A stretch of 64,000 nt of DNA. It comes from Yinghuangia seranimata. Its GTDB lineage: Bacteria; Actinomycetota; Actinomycetes; Streptomycetales; Streptomycetaceae. The DNA lies in contig NZ_JASAOI010000017.1 in assembly GCF_029953285.1 (NCBI RefSeq), positions 124,001 through 188,000 on the forward strand. The letters run 5' to 3'. The translations under genes were made by a program, and so were the position numbers. Of the stretch, positions 35,106-43,114 are shown piece after piece. Position 1 is the stretch's first letter; each line of letters opens with the position of its first letter. Below the pieces are notes generated by a model. That model was not told the DNA's origin. It saw only the letters and a list, made by a program, of their open reading frames with translations, and made no database searches.

Positions 35106-38100
35106 CGGCGGCGTCCCCTCCGGGTGGTGCGGGTCTCGAGCTGTTCGAACGCGGGCGCGTCGCCCTCCTGGACACGCTGCCATGCGGCCCGGAACAGGTC
35201 GGGAACGGGCTGCCGCGGGGTGATCGCCCGGTTGCCGTCGACCTCGTAGAACGCGTCCTTCCACGTCTCCAGCGGCAGCGCGCGCTTGAGCTCGTGCCAG
35301 CCGCCGGGCAGGAACAGGGTCCGGGAGGCGCGGGACCGCTTCGCGGAGACCACCAGGTCGGTCGCCTCCAGGGCGGCCTTGGCGGCCTTGAAGCGGGCGG
35401 GCTTCCAGCCGTTCCAGCGGACGACGTTGCGGTCGGTCGGGTCGGGCAGGGCGAGCAGCTGGAGGTAGAGCGCGGCGGCGTCGGCGGACAGGTCGTGCGT
35501 CTTCGCGACCTCGTCGACGAGGTCGGGCACCGACCAGGCCGGGTCCTGGGCGTACCCGACGGGACCGTCGGCGCCTGCCGCGGCCAGTCCGTCGAGTTCG
35601 GTGCCGAGGAGGGTGCGCACGGCGGCCGCGGCCCCGGTCGGCGCACCGCGCAGGGCGATGACGTGGGCGAGGTCCGGGTCGTCGGGCCCGGTCAGGTTGC
35701 CGGTGCGGACCCACACCTGCTCGGCCTCGCCGTGCCACGGGGTCAGCACGATGACGTCGTTGACGTGCACCATGCCGTCCTCGGCGGCGCCGCCGGTGGC
35801 CGGCAGGCCGGCGGCCTCGCGCAGTGCGACGGAGGTGTAGGCGCCGCGTTCGGTCCACTCCAGGTCGAGGTCGAGGAGCAGCCCCGGGTCGGCGAGGCGG
35901 GCGCGCACGGCGGCCAGCAGGCGGGGCAGCGCGGCGCGCAGCGGGTCGCCGTAGGGCAGCCGGTAGGCGAGCCAGCGCACGGCGCGGGCGTAGGTGCCCA
36001 GCTGGTGCGGCGACAGCATCGCGTCGCTGTCGTCCGCGACGAGGCGCTGGTGCTCGTCGAGTCGCTGGGTGGTGGTGCGGGACAGCTCCGCGCTGGTGTC
36101 CGGGTTGAGGACGCTGTCGATGAACGTCTCGCCGAACGACGCCGCGACGGCGTCGGCGGCGATGTCGTCGGGCAGCCGCAGGAGGTGCCCGAAGTGGGTG
36201 TTCCAGGCGGCGGCGCCCGCGTCGACGTCGGGTCCGGTGTTCGCCAGGTCCGCCGGGTCGGCGGGCAGGAGTGCCCCGAGGACGCCGCTGAGGGCCTTCG
36301 TGTCGAGGCCGCGCAGGCGGTCCCGTGCGGCGGTCGCCTCGGCGCTCTTGAGGCCGAGGAGGGTGCGCTGGTCGGTGTCGAGGTCGATGCGGCCGTAGCG
36401 GGCGGCGTCGGGGAGGCCGGCGAAGAGCAGCGCGGCTTCGGTGCGGCGGGCGGTGGTCGCGGCGGCGAACCGGTCGACGGAGTCCGGCCACCACGCGGCC
36501 GCTTCGGCGGCGCGGATGGCGGTGACGTAGTCGCCGACGCGCGCGGCCCGGTCGTCGCTGTCGAGGTAGTCGACCGGCCAGGCGTCGTGCGACCTGAAGT
36601 CGGCGACGGCGTCGAACCGGCCGCTCGGGTCGTAGTCCAGCGCCGTCCAGTGCTGGCGGCGGTCGCTCCCCCAGCCCGCCGGTCCGATGATCACCACGAC
36701 GCGGCCGCCGCGGCGCATGACCTGTCCGACGCGGGTGGCGTCGCGGTGGTCGGCGCACAGCACGACGCGGCGCAGCAGCCCGGGGCGGCGGAACACGTCG
36801 GCGGACAGCTCCTCGACGAACAGCAGGAGCGCTTCGCGGTTCGCGGGCGCGGTGAGCGGGGACGCGGCGCGGTAGAGCAGCGCGCCGAGGCGGCCGATGG
36901 CGCCGATCCAGGTGCCGGAGCCGTCGGCGAGCCGGACCTGGGTGGTCGTCCACGCGTCGGCGGCTTCGCCGTCGGCAGGTCCGCCGTCGGCGGCTTCGCC
37001 GTCGGTCGCGGTCTCCGCGTCCGCTCCGGGCGCCGCGAGGAGCGCCGCGACCTGTCGGATCTGGTTGAGGACGTTCCAGCGGGGGGCTCCGCCGTAGTAG
37101 CCGTAGCCGCCCTGCTCCCCGATCCCGCGCAGGCCCTCGTGGACGAGGCTGTCGGTGCCGTGCTCGGGCCGGTACTCGTCCTGGTCGTCGCCGGTGCGCT
37201 TATTCGCGACGACCGTGCCGTAGCCGTCGAGGCGGCGGACGAGCGAGGCGGCGTCGCGGGTGATGCCGGCGACGCCCGCGCGCAGGCCGGGGTGGGTGAT
37301 GCCGGGCAGGAGTGCGTCGACCTCGGCGAGCGGCACCGGGTCGGGGCGGGCCGCCGGTTCGCCGGTGGCCGCGGCGGCCTCCTGCGCAGCCTCGACGGCC
37401 GCGTCGCGCGCCCGCTTGGCCGCGGCGAGCAGGCCGCGCGCGTCGTCGTCGGTGACCGCGCGGAGCACCGCCGAGCCCGCCTCGTCGCGGGGGCGCAGCG
37501 CGTGCCAGAACGCGGTGTCCGGCACCAGGCGGGTGCCGGCCGCGTGGACGCCGCCCCGGCGCCACGCGTCGGCGCTGCCGAGCATGACCTCGCCGTCGGC
37601 CCACCGAAGGCTGCCGTCGTCGGCGAACACGGTCGGGCACGCGCCGCCGGGCAGGCGCAGCGCGCCCATGGGCAGCCGCTGCGGGCGGCCGTCCCAGCGG
37701 CGTGCGCCGACCGGGAGGGTGACGGCGGTGCCGTCGACGCTTCCGGCGGTGACGGTGTCGTTGTCGTCGACCCGCACCCAGTGTCCGAGCAGGGTGCCGT
37801 CGGTGCCGAACGGGCTGTTCTCCAGGCCCGGTTGCAGCGGCATGAGGCGGCAGGCCTCGTGGACGAGGCGTCCGCCGTCGGCGACCGCGGCGGCGAACGG
37901 CGCGGGCAGCGACGCACGGCCGCGCGTTCCTGTCGCGGGGTCGTACTCGTGCCAGGTGAGGACGTCGCGCCAGTGCAGCACCCAGTAGTTCGCGCCGTCG
38001 CCGATCACGTGCTCGCGGCCCGGCAGAGCGGTGTCGCCGGCGTGCAGGACACGGCCGCCGCTGACCCGGCCGCCGCCGGGGAACGGGAGCGACATGACGC

Positions 38101-40198
38101 CGCCGGACTCGCCGCCCCACCGGCCGGGGGTGTCGCCGCCGACGGTGAAGACCTCGGCGGGCCGCGACGACCAGTAGCCCTTCTGCTCCTCGTCCCACCA
38201 CATCACCAGCAGGTCGCCGTCGACGTAGCGGAACTTCGGCCTGACCCAGGAGTCGAGGCCGCTGGGCAGCCGCAGGTCGTGCTCGAGCAGCACGCCGTCC
38301 GGGCCGATGACGACGGCCTTGCCGCCGCTCGCCAGGACGAGCGCCGGCCACGCCTCGGAGATCAGCAGCTCCGACTTGTCGGTGGACGCGTCGTCGTGCA
38401 GGCCGGGCGTCGGGGTGCCGGTGGTCAGGCCGAGGCGGTCGAACGCCTCGTCGAGGGCGGGCCAGCCGAGTTCGTCGAGCAGGCCGACGCGCAGCGTGCG
38501 GGCCAGCAGCGGGGCCATGTCGAACGCCTGGACGCGGGCCACCACGTCCGGGTTGACGTCGGCGCACACCGCGTTGAACGGGTGCAGTGCGTCCAGCGCG
38601 GCGCGGGCGCCGGGCAGCGCGGACTGCGTCTCCAGGTCCGCGGCCCGGTCGGCGAGCCACGCGTGCATGACGCCGCGCAGCACCGGGTGGGCGGCCGCCT
38701 TGACGAGGTGGTTGCCGTTGCCCTGGCTGCCGAGCGCGCCGACGGCCTTGCGCAGCACCGGTTCGTAGCGGGTGTCGGCAGCCACGGCGGCCAGGTCGCG
38801 GCGGCCGGGCTCCTCGTCGTCGTACCAGTCCCCCAGGGCGAACTGCGCGCTGTTGTTCGGGTCGGCGACCGGGATGCCCGCGGCGAGGCACACGTCGAGC
38901 AGGTCGGCGTCGATCGGGTGCCACGACTTGTCCCCGAGCGAGACGGGGGCGCCGTCGGCGCGCAGCGCCTCGGCCATCCGCGCCGCGAGGCCGAGGGCGG
39001 CCGCGTCGCGCTTGCGGCCGCGCCAGCTGCTGCGGCGCATGTGCTTGGCCCAGCGGGTCAGCCAGGCGGCGGACTGGCCGGACTCGCGTGCGCCCGGGGT
39101 GGTCAGCAGCGCCTCGGCGCCGGTGTCGGCGAGCAGTGCCAGCCAGAAGGCGTCGGCCTCGGCCGGGGCGCCGGTGTTCGGCGTCGGGAAGATCTCCAGC
39201 AGGCGGGCGCGGGCCGCGGGTTCGTCGGCGCACAGCGCGACGAGGGCGGGGCGGAACGCCTTCCAGAAGGTCAGAGGGGCGCGGGTCACGGCGGGCGTCG
39301 GCAGCAGGTCGGCGAGCAGCGCGCGTTCCTCGGCCGCGACGACGGCCGCGGACTCGGCGGCGGACTGCCGCTTGCCGTCCTTGGCGGCCGCGGTGCCGAC
39401 CGCCTTGATCATGGAGCGGGCGTCCTCGGCGAGGCCGGCGTAGGGCGGCATGCCGGCCGCGCAGCGTTCGACGCACAGCTGGCGGAACTGCGCCCACGCC
39501 TCGGCCGCTTCGAGGCGGCGGGACAGGTCGCGGGCGTACTCCTTGAGTGCCTTCGCGGTCAGCGCGCCGGCGAACGCGAACTCGAGGAAGACGGCGCGCA
39601 GCCGCTGTTCCTCGACGGGCAGGTTGTGCACGCGCTCGGCCTCGCGGGCCTTGCCGAAGAAGGTGGCGGCGTACGTGGTGTTCTCGTGCCCGAGGAACAC
39701 GCGCGCGGCCTGCTCGTAGAACGTCGGCAGGAAGTGCGGGACGGCGCGCCCCAGGCGGGTGCCCAGCACGTCGAAGCCGTCCTTGGCGGTGCCGGGCTTG
39801 CTGCGGGCCTGGCGGCCGAGGCGTTCGATGTCGCGGACCAGGGCGAGCGCGTGGTGGCCGTTGGCGGGGTCGTTGACCAGTGCCCAGGCCGGGAAGCCGA
39901 GCGTCTCGCGGCGGACCAGGCCGACGGTGGGGGCGGTGTCCTTGCCGGCCGCGTCGGCGGCGGGGACGTCGTCGCCGGTGTCGCGGGTCAGGCCGAGGAA
40001 GTCGAGTGCGAGGTCCTCGGCTTCGCCGAGGGTGCCCGGCACCAGCCGCACTATCGGCCGGTCGCCGAGCGCGGGGTGCGTGTACGTGCGGGCGGTCAGC
40101 GTGTCGACGTCGTCGCCGGTCGCGGCGCCGAGCGGCAGGACGGCTCCGGCGTCGAGCAGTGCGGCGGCCTCGGCCTGGGTGTTCGGGTGGGCGCTCAC
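35102..40198 (-). CDS. Giant uncharacterised protein of the MoxR-VWA operon (1698 aa)
   Basis: Read from the GTG at 40198, which overlaps the DUF4132 stop by four bases (GTGA), to 35102. It is soluble: no signal peptide or membrane spans are visible. The N-terminal 700 residues are mainly helical with many Ala/Glu/Arg segments (for example VHNLPVEEQRLRAVFLEFAF), the central part contains beta-rich Trp/Gly/Asp stretches (YVDGDLLVMWWDEEQKGYWS, GANYWVLHWRDVLTWHEYDP) suggestive of a propeller-like repeat, and the C-terminal part is helical, ending LETRTTRRGRRR. I recognise no catalytic motif; VVIIGPAGWGSDRR is not a P-loop. By position it may be the scaffold or sensor between DUF4132 and MoxR. 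Confidence 0.8.
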   Translation of the reverse strand: MSAHPNTQAEAAALLDAGAVLPLGAATGDDVDTLTARTYTHPALGDRPIVRLVPGTLGEAEDLALDFLGLTRDTGDDVPAADAAGKDTAPTVGLVRRETLGFPAWALVNDPANGHHALALVRDIERLGRQARSKPGTAKDGFDVLGTRLGRAVPHFLPTFYEQAARVFLGHENTTYAATFFGKAREAERVHNLPVEEQRLRAVFLEFAFAGALTAKALKEYARDLSRRLEAAEAWAQFRQLCVERCAAGMPPYAGLAEDARSMIKAVGTAAAKDGKRQSAAESAAVVAAEERALLADLLPTPAVTRAPLTFWKAFRPALVALCADEPAARARLLEIFPTPNTGAPAEADAFWLALLADTGAEALLTTPGARESGQSAAWLTRWAKHMRRSSWRGRKRDAAALGLAARMAEALRADGAPVSLGDKSWHPIDADLLDVCLAAGIPVADPNNSAQFALGDWYDDEEPGRRDLAAVAADTRYEPVLRKAVGALGSQGNGNHLVKAAAHPVLRGVMHAWLADRAADLETQSALPGARAALDALHPFNAVCADVNPDVVARVQAFDMAPLLARTLRVGLLDELGWPALDEAFDRLGLTTGTPTPGLHDDASTDKSELLISEAWPALVLASGGKAVVIGPDGVLLEHDLRLPSGLDSWVRPKFRYVDGDLLVMWWDEEQKGYWSSRPAEVFTVGGDTPGRWGGESGGVMSLPFPGGGRVSGGRVLHAGDTALPGREHVIGDGANYWVLHWRDVLTWHEYDPATGTRGRASLPAPFAAAVADGGRLVHEACRLMPLQPGLENSPFGTDGTLLGHWVRVDDNDTVTAGSVDGTAVTLPVGARRWDGRPQRLPMGALRLPGGACPTVFADDGSLRWADGEVMLGSADAWRRGGVHAAGTRLVPDTAFWHALRPRDEAGSAVLRAVTDDDARGLLAAAKRARDAAVEAAQEAAAATGEPAARPDPVPLAEVDALLPGITHPGLRAGVAGITRDAASLVRRLDGYGTVVANKRTGDDQDEYRPEHGTDSLVHEGLRGIGEQGGYGYYGGAPRWNVLNQIRQVAALLAAPGADAETATDGEAADGGPADGEAADAWTTTQVRLADGSGTWIGAIGRLGALLYRAASPLTAPANREALLLFVEELSADVFRRPGLLRRVVLCADHRDATRVGQVMRRGGRVVVIIGPAGWGSDRRQHWTALDYDPSGRFDAVADFRSHDAWPVDYLDSDDRAARVGDYVTAIRAAEAAAWWPDSVDRFAAATTARRTEAALLFAGLPDAARYGRIDLDTDQRTLLGLKSAEATAARDRLRGLDTKALSGVLGALLPADPADLANTGPDVDAGAAAWNTHFGHLLRLPDDIAADAVAASFGETFIDSVLNPDTSAELSRTTTQRLDEHQRLVADDSDAMLSPHQLGTYARAVRWLAYRLPYGDPLRAALPRLLAAVRARLADPGLLLDLDLEWTERGAYTSVALREAAGLPATGGAAEDGMVHVNDVIVLTPWHGEAEQVWVRTGNLTGPDDPDLAHVIALRGAPTGAAAAVRTLLGTELDGLAAAGADGPVGYAQDPAWSVPDLVDEVAKTHDLSADAAALYLQLLALPDPTDRNVVRWNGWKPARFKAAKAALEATDLVVSAKRSRASRTLFLPGGWHELKRALPLETWKDAFYEVDGNRAITPRQPVPDLFRAAWQRVQEGDAPAFEQLETRTTRRGRRR

Positions 40199-41049
40199 GC
40201 GGCGTCCTCCTGGTTCTCGGTCGAGCGTCCGGCGTACAGCGCGGCGGCCATGCGCATGCCCTCGGACCACGCGACGGGTCCGACCTCGGGCGCGCTCAGC
40301 ACGCGGCCTTCGGCGCTCGTCCAGGACAGCGCGCCGGTCTCGGTGCTCTCGTAGGGGTCGAAGTCGCCGAGCCACACACGGGCCTCGACGGTGTGCCCGT
40401 CCTCGGTGACGGGACAGACGGCCTGGCCGCCGCGCACCTGGTAGCCGAGCGACGTGGCTCGGCCGAAGAGGAAGCGCAGCTGGTCGAACTTGCCGCCTGC
40501 GTAGTCGTCGACGTGGGTCGTGTCGGCGGCGAGGTCCGCGGGGCGGAGCCACACCTCGCGGTAGAGCTGCCCGGCGCGCTGCTCGACGCCCAGTTCGGCG
40601 GCGAACTCGCGCAGGTCCTCGAGGTCTTCGAGGAGCACCGGGTGCGGGATGCGGATCCGGTCCGGGGTCACGCGGACGGTGTCGCCGTCGAGGTCGACGA
40701 GGCCGATGCCGCGCTCGGGGTCGGCGTCCCGCAGGAACCCGACCGCGGCGCCGTCGTCCGCGCTGACCACGAGGTCGCGCAGCACGCCCTGCCACGCCGG
40801 GTCCGGCCACACGCGGGCGACGACCGCGGTCGGGACGGCCAGCGAGCGCACCATCCACCGCTCGACGTCGGCGAGGCAGGTCCGTTCGTGGCGTTCCAGC
40901 CACTCGGTGAGCTGCCGCAGTCCGACGACCGCGGGGTCGTCGGCGAGCTTGGAGGGGACGCTTTTCAGCCGCCGTCCCGCCGCGTTGCGGCACACCACCG
41001 TGCCGTCTTCCAGGGCGACTTCGTAGTCGCCCGCCCGCACCCACGCCAT
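40195..41049 (-). CDS. DUF4132 domain protein (YehI/MolR-like)
   Basis: A 284-residue protein, first gene of the operon. It has DUF4132 features: YEVALEDGTVVCRNAAGRRL, KSVPSKLADDPAVVGLRQL, ERWMVRSLAVPTAVVARVWP, WQGVLRDLVV and the IRIPHPVLLEDLEDL...QLYREVWLRP block. E. coli YehI (MolR) is a much longer DUF4132 protein; here the domain stands alone and the large remainder may correspond to the adjacent giant gene. The Met at 41049 opens MAWVRAGDYEV. The activity of DUF4132 is not established. Confidence 0.83.
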   Translation of the reverse strand: MAWVRAGDYEVALEDGTVVCRNAAGRRLKSVPSKLADDPAVVGLRQLTEWLERHERTCLADVERWMVRSLAVPTAVVARVWPDPAWQGVLRDLVVSADDGAAVGFLRDADPERGIGLVDLDGDTVRVTPDRIRIPHPVLLEDLEDLREFAAELGVEQRAGQLYREVWLRPADLAADTTHVDDYAGGKFDQLRFLFGRATSLGYQVRGGQAVCPVTEDGHTVEARVWLGDFDPYESTETGALSWTSAEGRVLSAPEVGPVAWSEGMRMAAALYAGRSTENQEDAA

Positions 41050-41371
41050 GGAATGAAGTCCTCCCGCCGAGCCCGCTGGACCCCAGGCCGCGCATAGGTG
41101 CGCCGGTCGCCTGTGGGTCCTGACCGCGGCCGCTCACGGCCGAGGGCCGCCGGGGCAAGTGGATGGTGGCACCGAAGCGGCCACGACCGCGATCAGGATG
41201 GCGGGAACGTTAGCGGTATCGGCTGACAACGGACGGCGAACCTCCGACGAACGCCCCGCGTCCTGACGGAATGGGGCGTAGACGCGGCCTTCGGGCGGGC
41301 GGCACGCTGGAACCGCCGCACCCGCGACCGCGCGGGCGCGGTCGGATGCATCGGGCGCTGGGGAGCTCACC
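41050..41371. promoter_or_regulatory. Divergent promoter region between DUF4132 operon and small membrane gene
   Basis: This 322-base gap must hold the promoter of the five-gene operon (minus) and that of the 87-aa gene (plus). GC-rich short inverted repeats lie near 41087-41140. A moderately AT-richer patch at about 41190-41230 is the best place for promoters. No gene is seen. Confidence 0.45.
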
Positions 41372-41635
41372 ATGCGGATCCTGGGCGGGCTGATCGCCGC
41401 GGCGATCGTGGTGGCCCTTGTGGCCCTCGCGGGCTCGCGGCTGCGCGCCAAGTGGAAGGACGACGAGGAACTGTTCGACGGGTCGCCGCGGGTGGTCGTC
41501 CCCGAGCAGGGCGGGACGGTGCGCGTCGACATGCTGGTGCGGCTCGCCAACAGCCGGGGCTACACGCTGGCGGCCAAGCAGCCGACCGACGAACCACCCG
41601 GGAGCGAGCTGGTCTTCGTGCGCGACGAACGCTGA
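41372..41635 (+). CDS. Small membrane-anchored protein of unknown function
   Basis: An 87-residue protein. Residues 4-21 (LGGLIAAAIVVALVALAG) form one N-terminal membrane segment followed by positive residues (SRLRAKWK), so the remainder is probably cytoplasmic, or the segment is an uncleaved signal anchor. The rest is charged with no recognised domain (LVRLANSRGYTLAAKQ is the most regular part). A GGGGAG ribosome site precedes the ATG. No function can be assigned. Confidence 0.7.
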   Translation: MRILGGLIAAAIVVALVALAGSRLRAKWKDDEELFDGSPRVVVPEQGGTVRVDMLVRLANSRGYTLAAKQPTDEPPGSELVFVRDER

Positions 41636-41785
41636 CGGGCCGCGCGGCTCGGCCGACGGAATGAGGGCAACCCGTTCGGCGCAGGCGGCAACCCGTTTGC
41701 CGCATTAATCACACCAAAAATTGCGAACTTCACGCGGAAGAGTGACCTTTTCATCACATCTGTACGTGTGATGGAGGAAAATCCC

Positions 41786-42586
41786 GTGCGTAGTAAGAAG
41801 CTTGTCGCCGCCGTGTCGGGCACGGCCCTGCTCGGGGTGGTGAGCCTCGGCGGATTCGCCGCGGCGGACACGGCGGGACCGGGGTCGAGGTCCGCGCTCC
41901 CGGCCGGTGTCGTCGCGAAGACCGGCACATCGGCGGACGCCTCGGCGGTCGCCGCCCCCGACGCGGCGGCGCAGGCGCGCCCCGACCAGGCGCGGCAGCT
42001 CGCCGAGCTCGAGGACCGCGTCGACCGGGGCGTCCCGGGCGCGTCCCCCGAGCTGACCGCGCGGCTCAAGCACGCGCTGGCGGCGGTGGAGAACACCACG
42101 GCGCTGGAGCGGAACACGGCCGCGCGGCAGGCCCGCGCGTCCCGGGCGGCGGGCACGGACGCCGCGGAGCTGCCCGGCCTGCGGGCGCTCGACGCGGTGA
42201 CGGAGACGCCGCCGCTGCCGGACCTCGACCTGGGCAAGCTGCTCGACGCGGTCAAGAGCGGGGACCTCGGCAAGATCGTCGGCTCGCTGACCGACCTGCT
42301 GGGGAAGCTCGTGTCGTCGCTGACCGGACTGTTGAGCGGGATCGTCAGCGGAGGCGGCGACGCCGCCAAGCCGGCACTGCCCGACCTGGCGGAGCCGGAC
42401 GTCCCGACGGTGGAGCTGCCGAAGCTCCCGGACCTGCCGCCGCTGCCCAAGCTGCCCGAACTGCCGGCGATCCCGGGTGTTCCGGACGTGTCCAGCCTGA
42501 TCCACATGCCGGCCGTGCCGCAGTACCCGGCCATGCCGGTGATGCCTGCGATGCCGCAGTTCCCGAGGGTCGCGGAGCGCGGCTGA
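41786..42586 (+). CDS. Secreted Ala/Pro-rich protein with C-terminal Pro-Met repeats
   Basis: About 266 residues from a GTG at 41786, which has GGAGGA seven bases upstream; ATGs at 41768 and 41771 overlap that ribosome site and are rejected. Residues 1-27 form a signal peptide (RSKKLVAAVSGTALLGVVSL) with cleavage near AAADTA. The middle is Ala/Leu-rich helix (about 80-170), and the C-terminus has Pro-x repeats (LPKLPDLPPLPKLPELPAIP, MPVMPAMPQFP), like wall-spanning or extended linkers. Upstream sequence is AT-richer and may be its promoter. It is probably exported; function unknown. Confidence 0.75.
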   Translation: MRSKKLVAAVSGTALLGVVSLGGFAAADTAGPGSRSALPAGVVAKTGTSADASAVAAPDAAAQARPDQARQLAELEDRVDRGVPGASPELTARLKHALAAVENTTALERNTAARQARASRAAGTDAAELPGLRALDAVTETPPLPDLDLGKLLDAVKSGDLGKIVGSLTDLLGKLVSSLTGLLSGIVSGGGDAAKPALPDLAEPDVPTVELPKLPDLPPLPKLPELPAIPGVPDVSSLIHMPAVPQYPAMPVMPAMPQFPRVAERG

Positions 42587-42593
42587 TCCGGGT

Positions 42594-42651
42594 CCGCCCG
42601 CCGGGCCCGCGGCCGTGTTGTACGAGCGCGGTCTCCGGGCCCGGCGGGCGG
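42594..42651. terminator. Bidirectional terminator between convergent genes
   Basis: A perfect 15-bp stem (42594-42608 with 42637-42651) with a 28-nt loop lies just past the secreted-protein stop and before the S24/S26-like gene's end at 42656. Confidence 0.75.
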
Positions 42652-42655
42652 GCGC

Positions 42656-43015
42656 TCAGACGTTCAGCACCTTGCCCTTGGCGGTGGCGCGCTCCTGGCC
42701 GTCGACGGCGACGCAGATCCCGTACACCCGGGTCGCGGCGGTCCACCCGTTGGCCCGGCCCCGGTTGTTGCTGATCTGGACCCGGCCCCGGGTGCGGTCC
42801 AAGGCGGAGACCAGGTGGAGGTAGACGGTTCCCGCGACGCGCGCCAGGACGATGTCCCCGATCTCCAGCTTCGCGGGGTCGACCGGTGCGACGGAAACCA
42901 GTTGGCGGCTCATGATCAGCGGCGTCATCGACGAGCCGGTCGGACGGAACTCGACGGTGGCCCCGTCGGCGACGCGCGAGGCCATGGAATCCAGCAAGCC
43001 CATGCTCCGCAGCAT
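42656..43015 (-). CDS. S24/S26 (LexA/signal peptidase-like) fold protein lacking the usual Lys
   Basis: A 119-residue soluble protein. The Ser motif GSSMTPLI (Ser29) and GDIVLARVAGTVYLHLVSAL match the LexA/signal-peptidase beta fold. The general-base Lys expected after that strand is not present (YLHLV), so proteolysis is doubtful. There is no N-terminal membrane anchor or DNA-binding domain. Alternative start ATG at 43003. It may be a regulatory or binding derivative of the fold. Confidence 0.65.
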   Translation of the reverse strand: MLRSMGLLDSMASRVADGATVEFRPTGSSMTPLIMSRQLVSVAPVDPAKLEIGDIVLARVAGTVYLHLVSALDRTRGRVQISNNRGRANGWTAATRVYGICVAVDGQERATAKGKVLNV

Positions 43016-43114
43016 GGCTCACGGATTGCGGCGGAGCCACCGGTTTTCCGCGTGGTTGGAGACGTGCGGGGGCGGACGGAAGCGGACGGGAGCGCGAGGG
43101 CGCGAACGAGGGGC

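Noticed and set aside
36690-36720. P-loop ATPase site in the giant protein (VVIIGPAGWGSD)
   Set aside because: It lacks the GxxxxGK[S/T] lysine and hydroxyl residue.
40199-41158. A longer giant-protein reading that starts upstream in the DUF4132 gene
   Set aside because: It would overlap DUF4132 in another frame with low-complexity Arg-rich sequence; the GTGA overlap start at 40198 is better supported.
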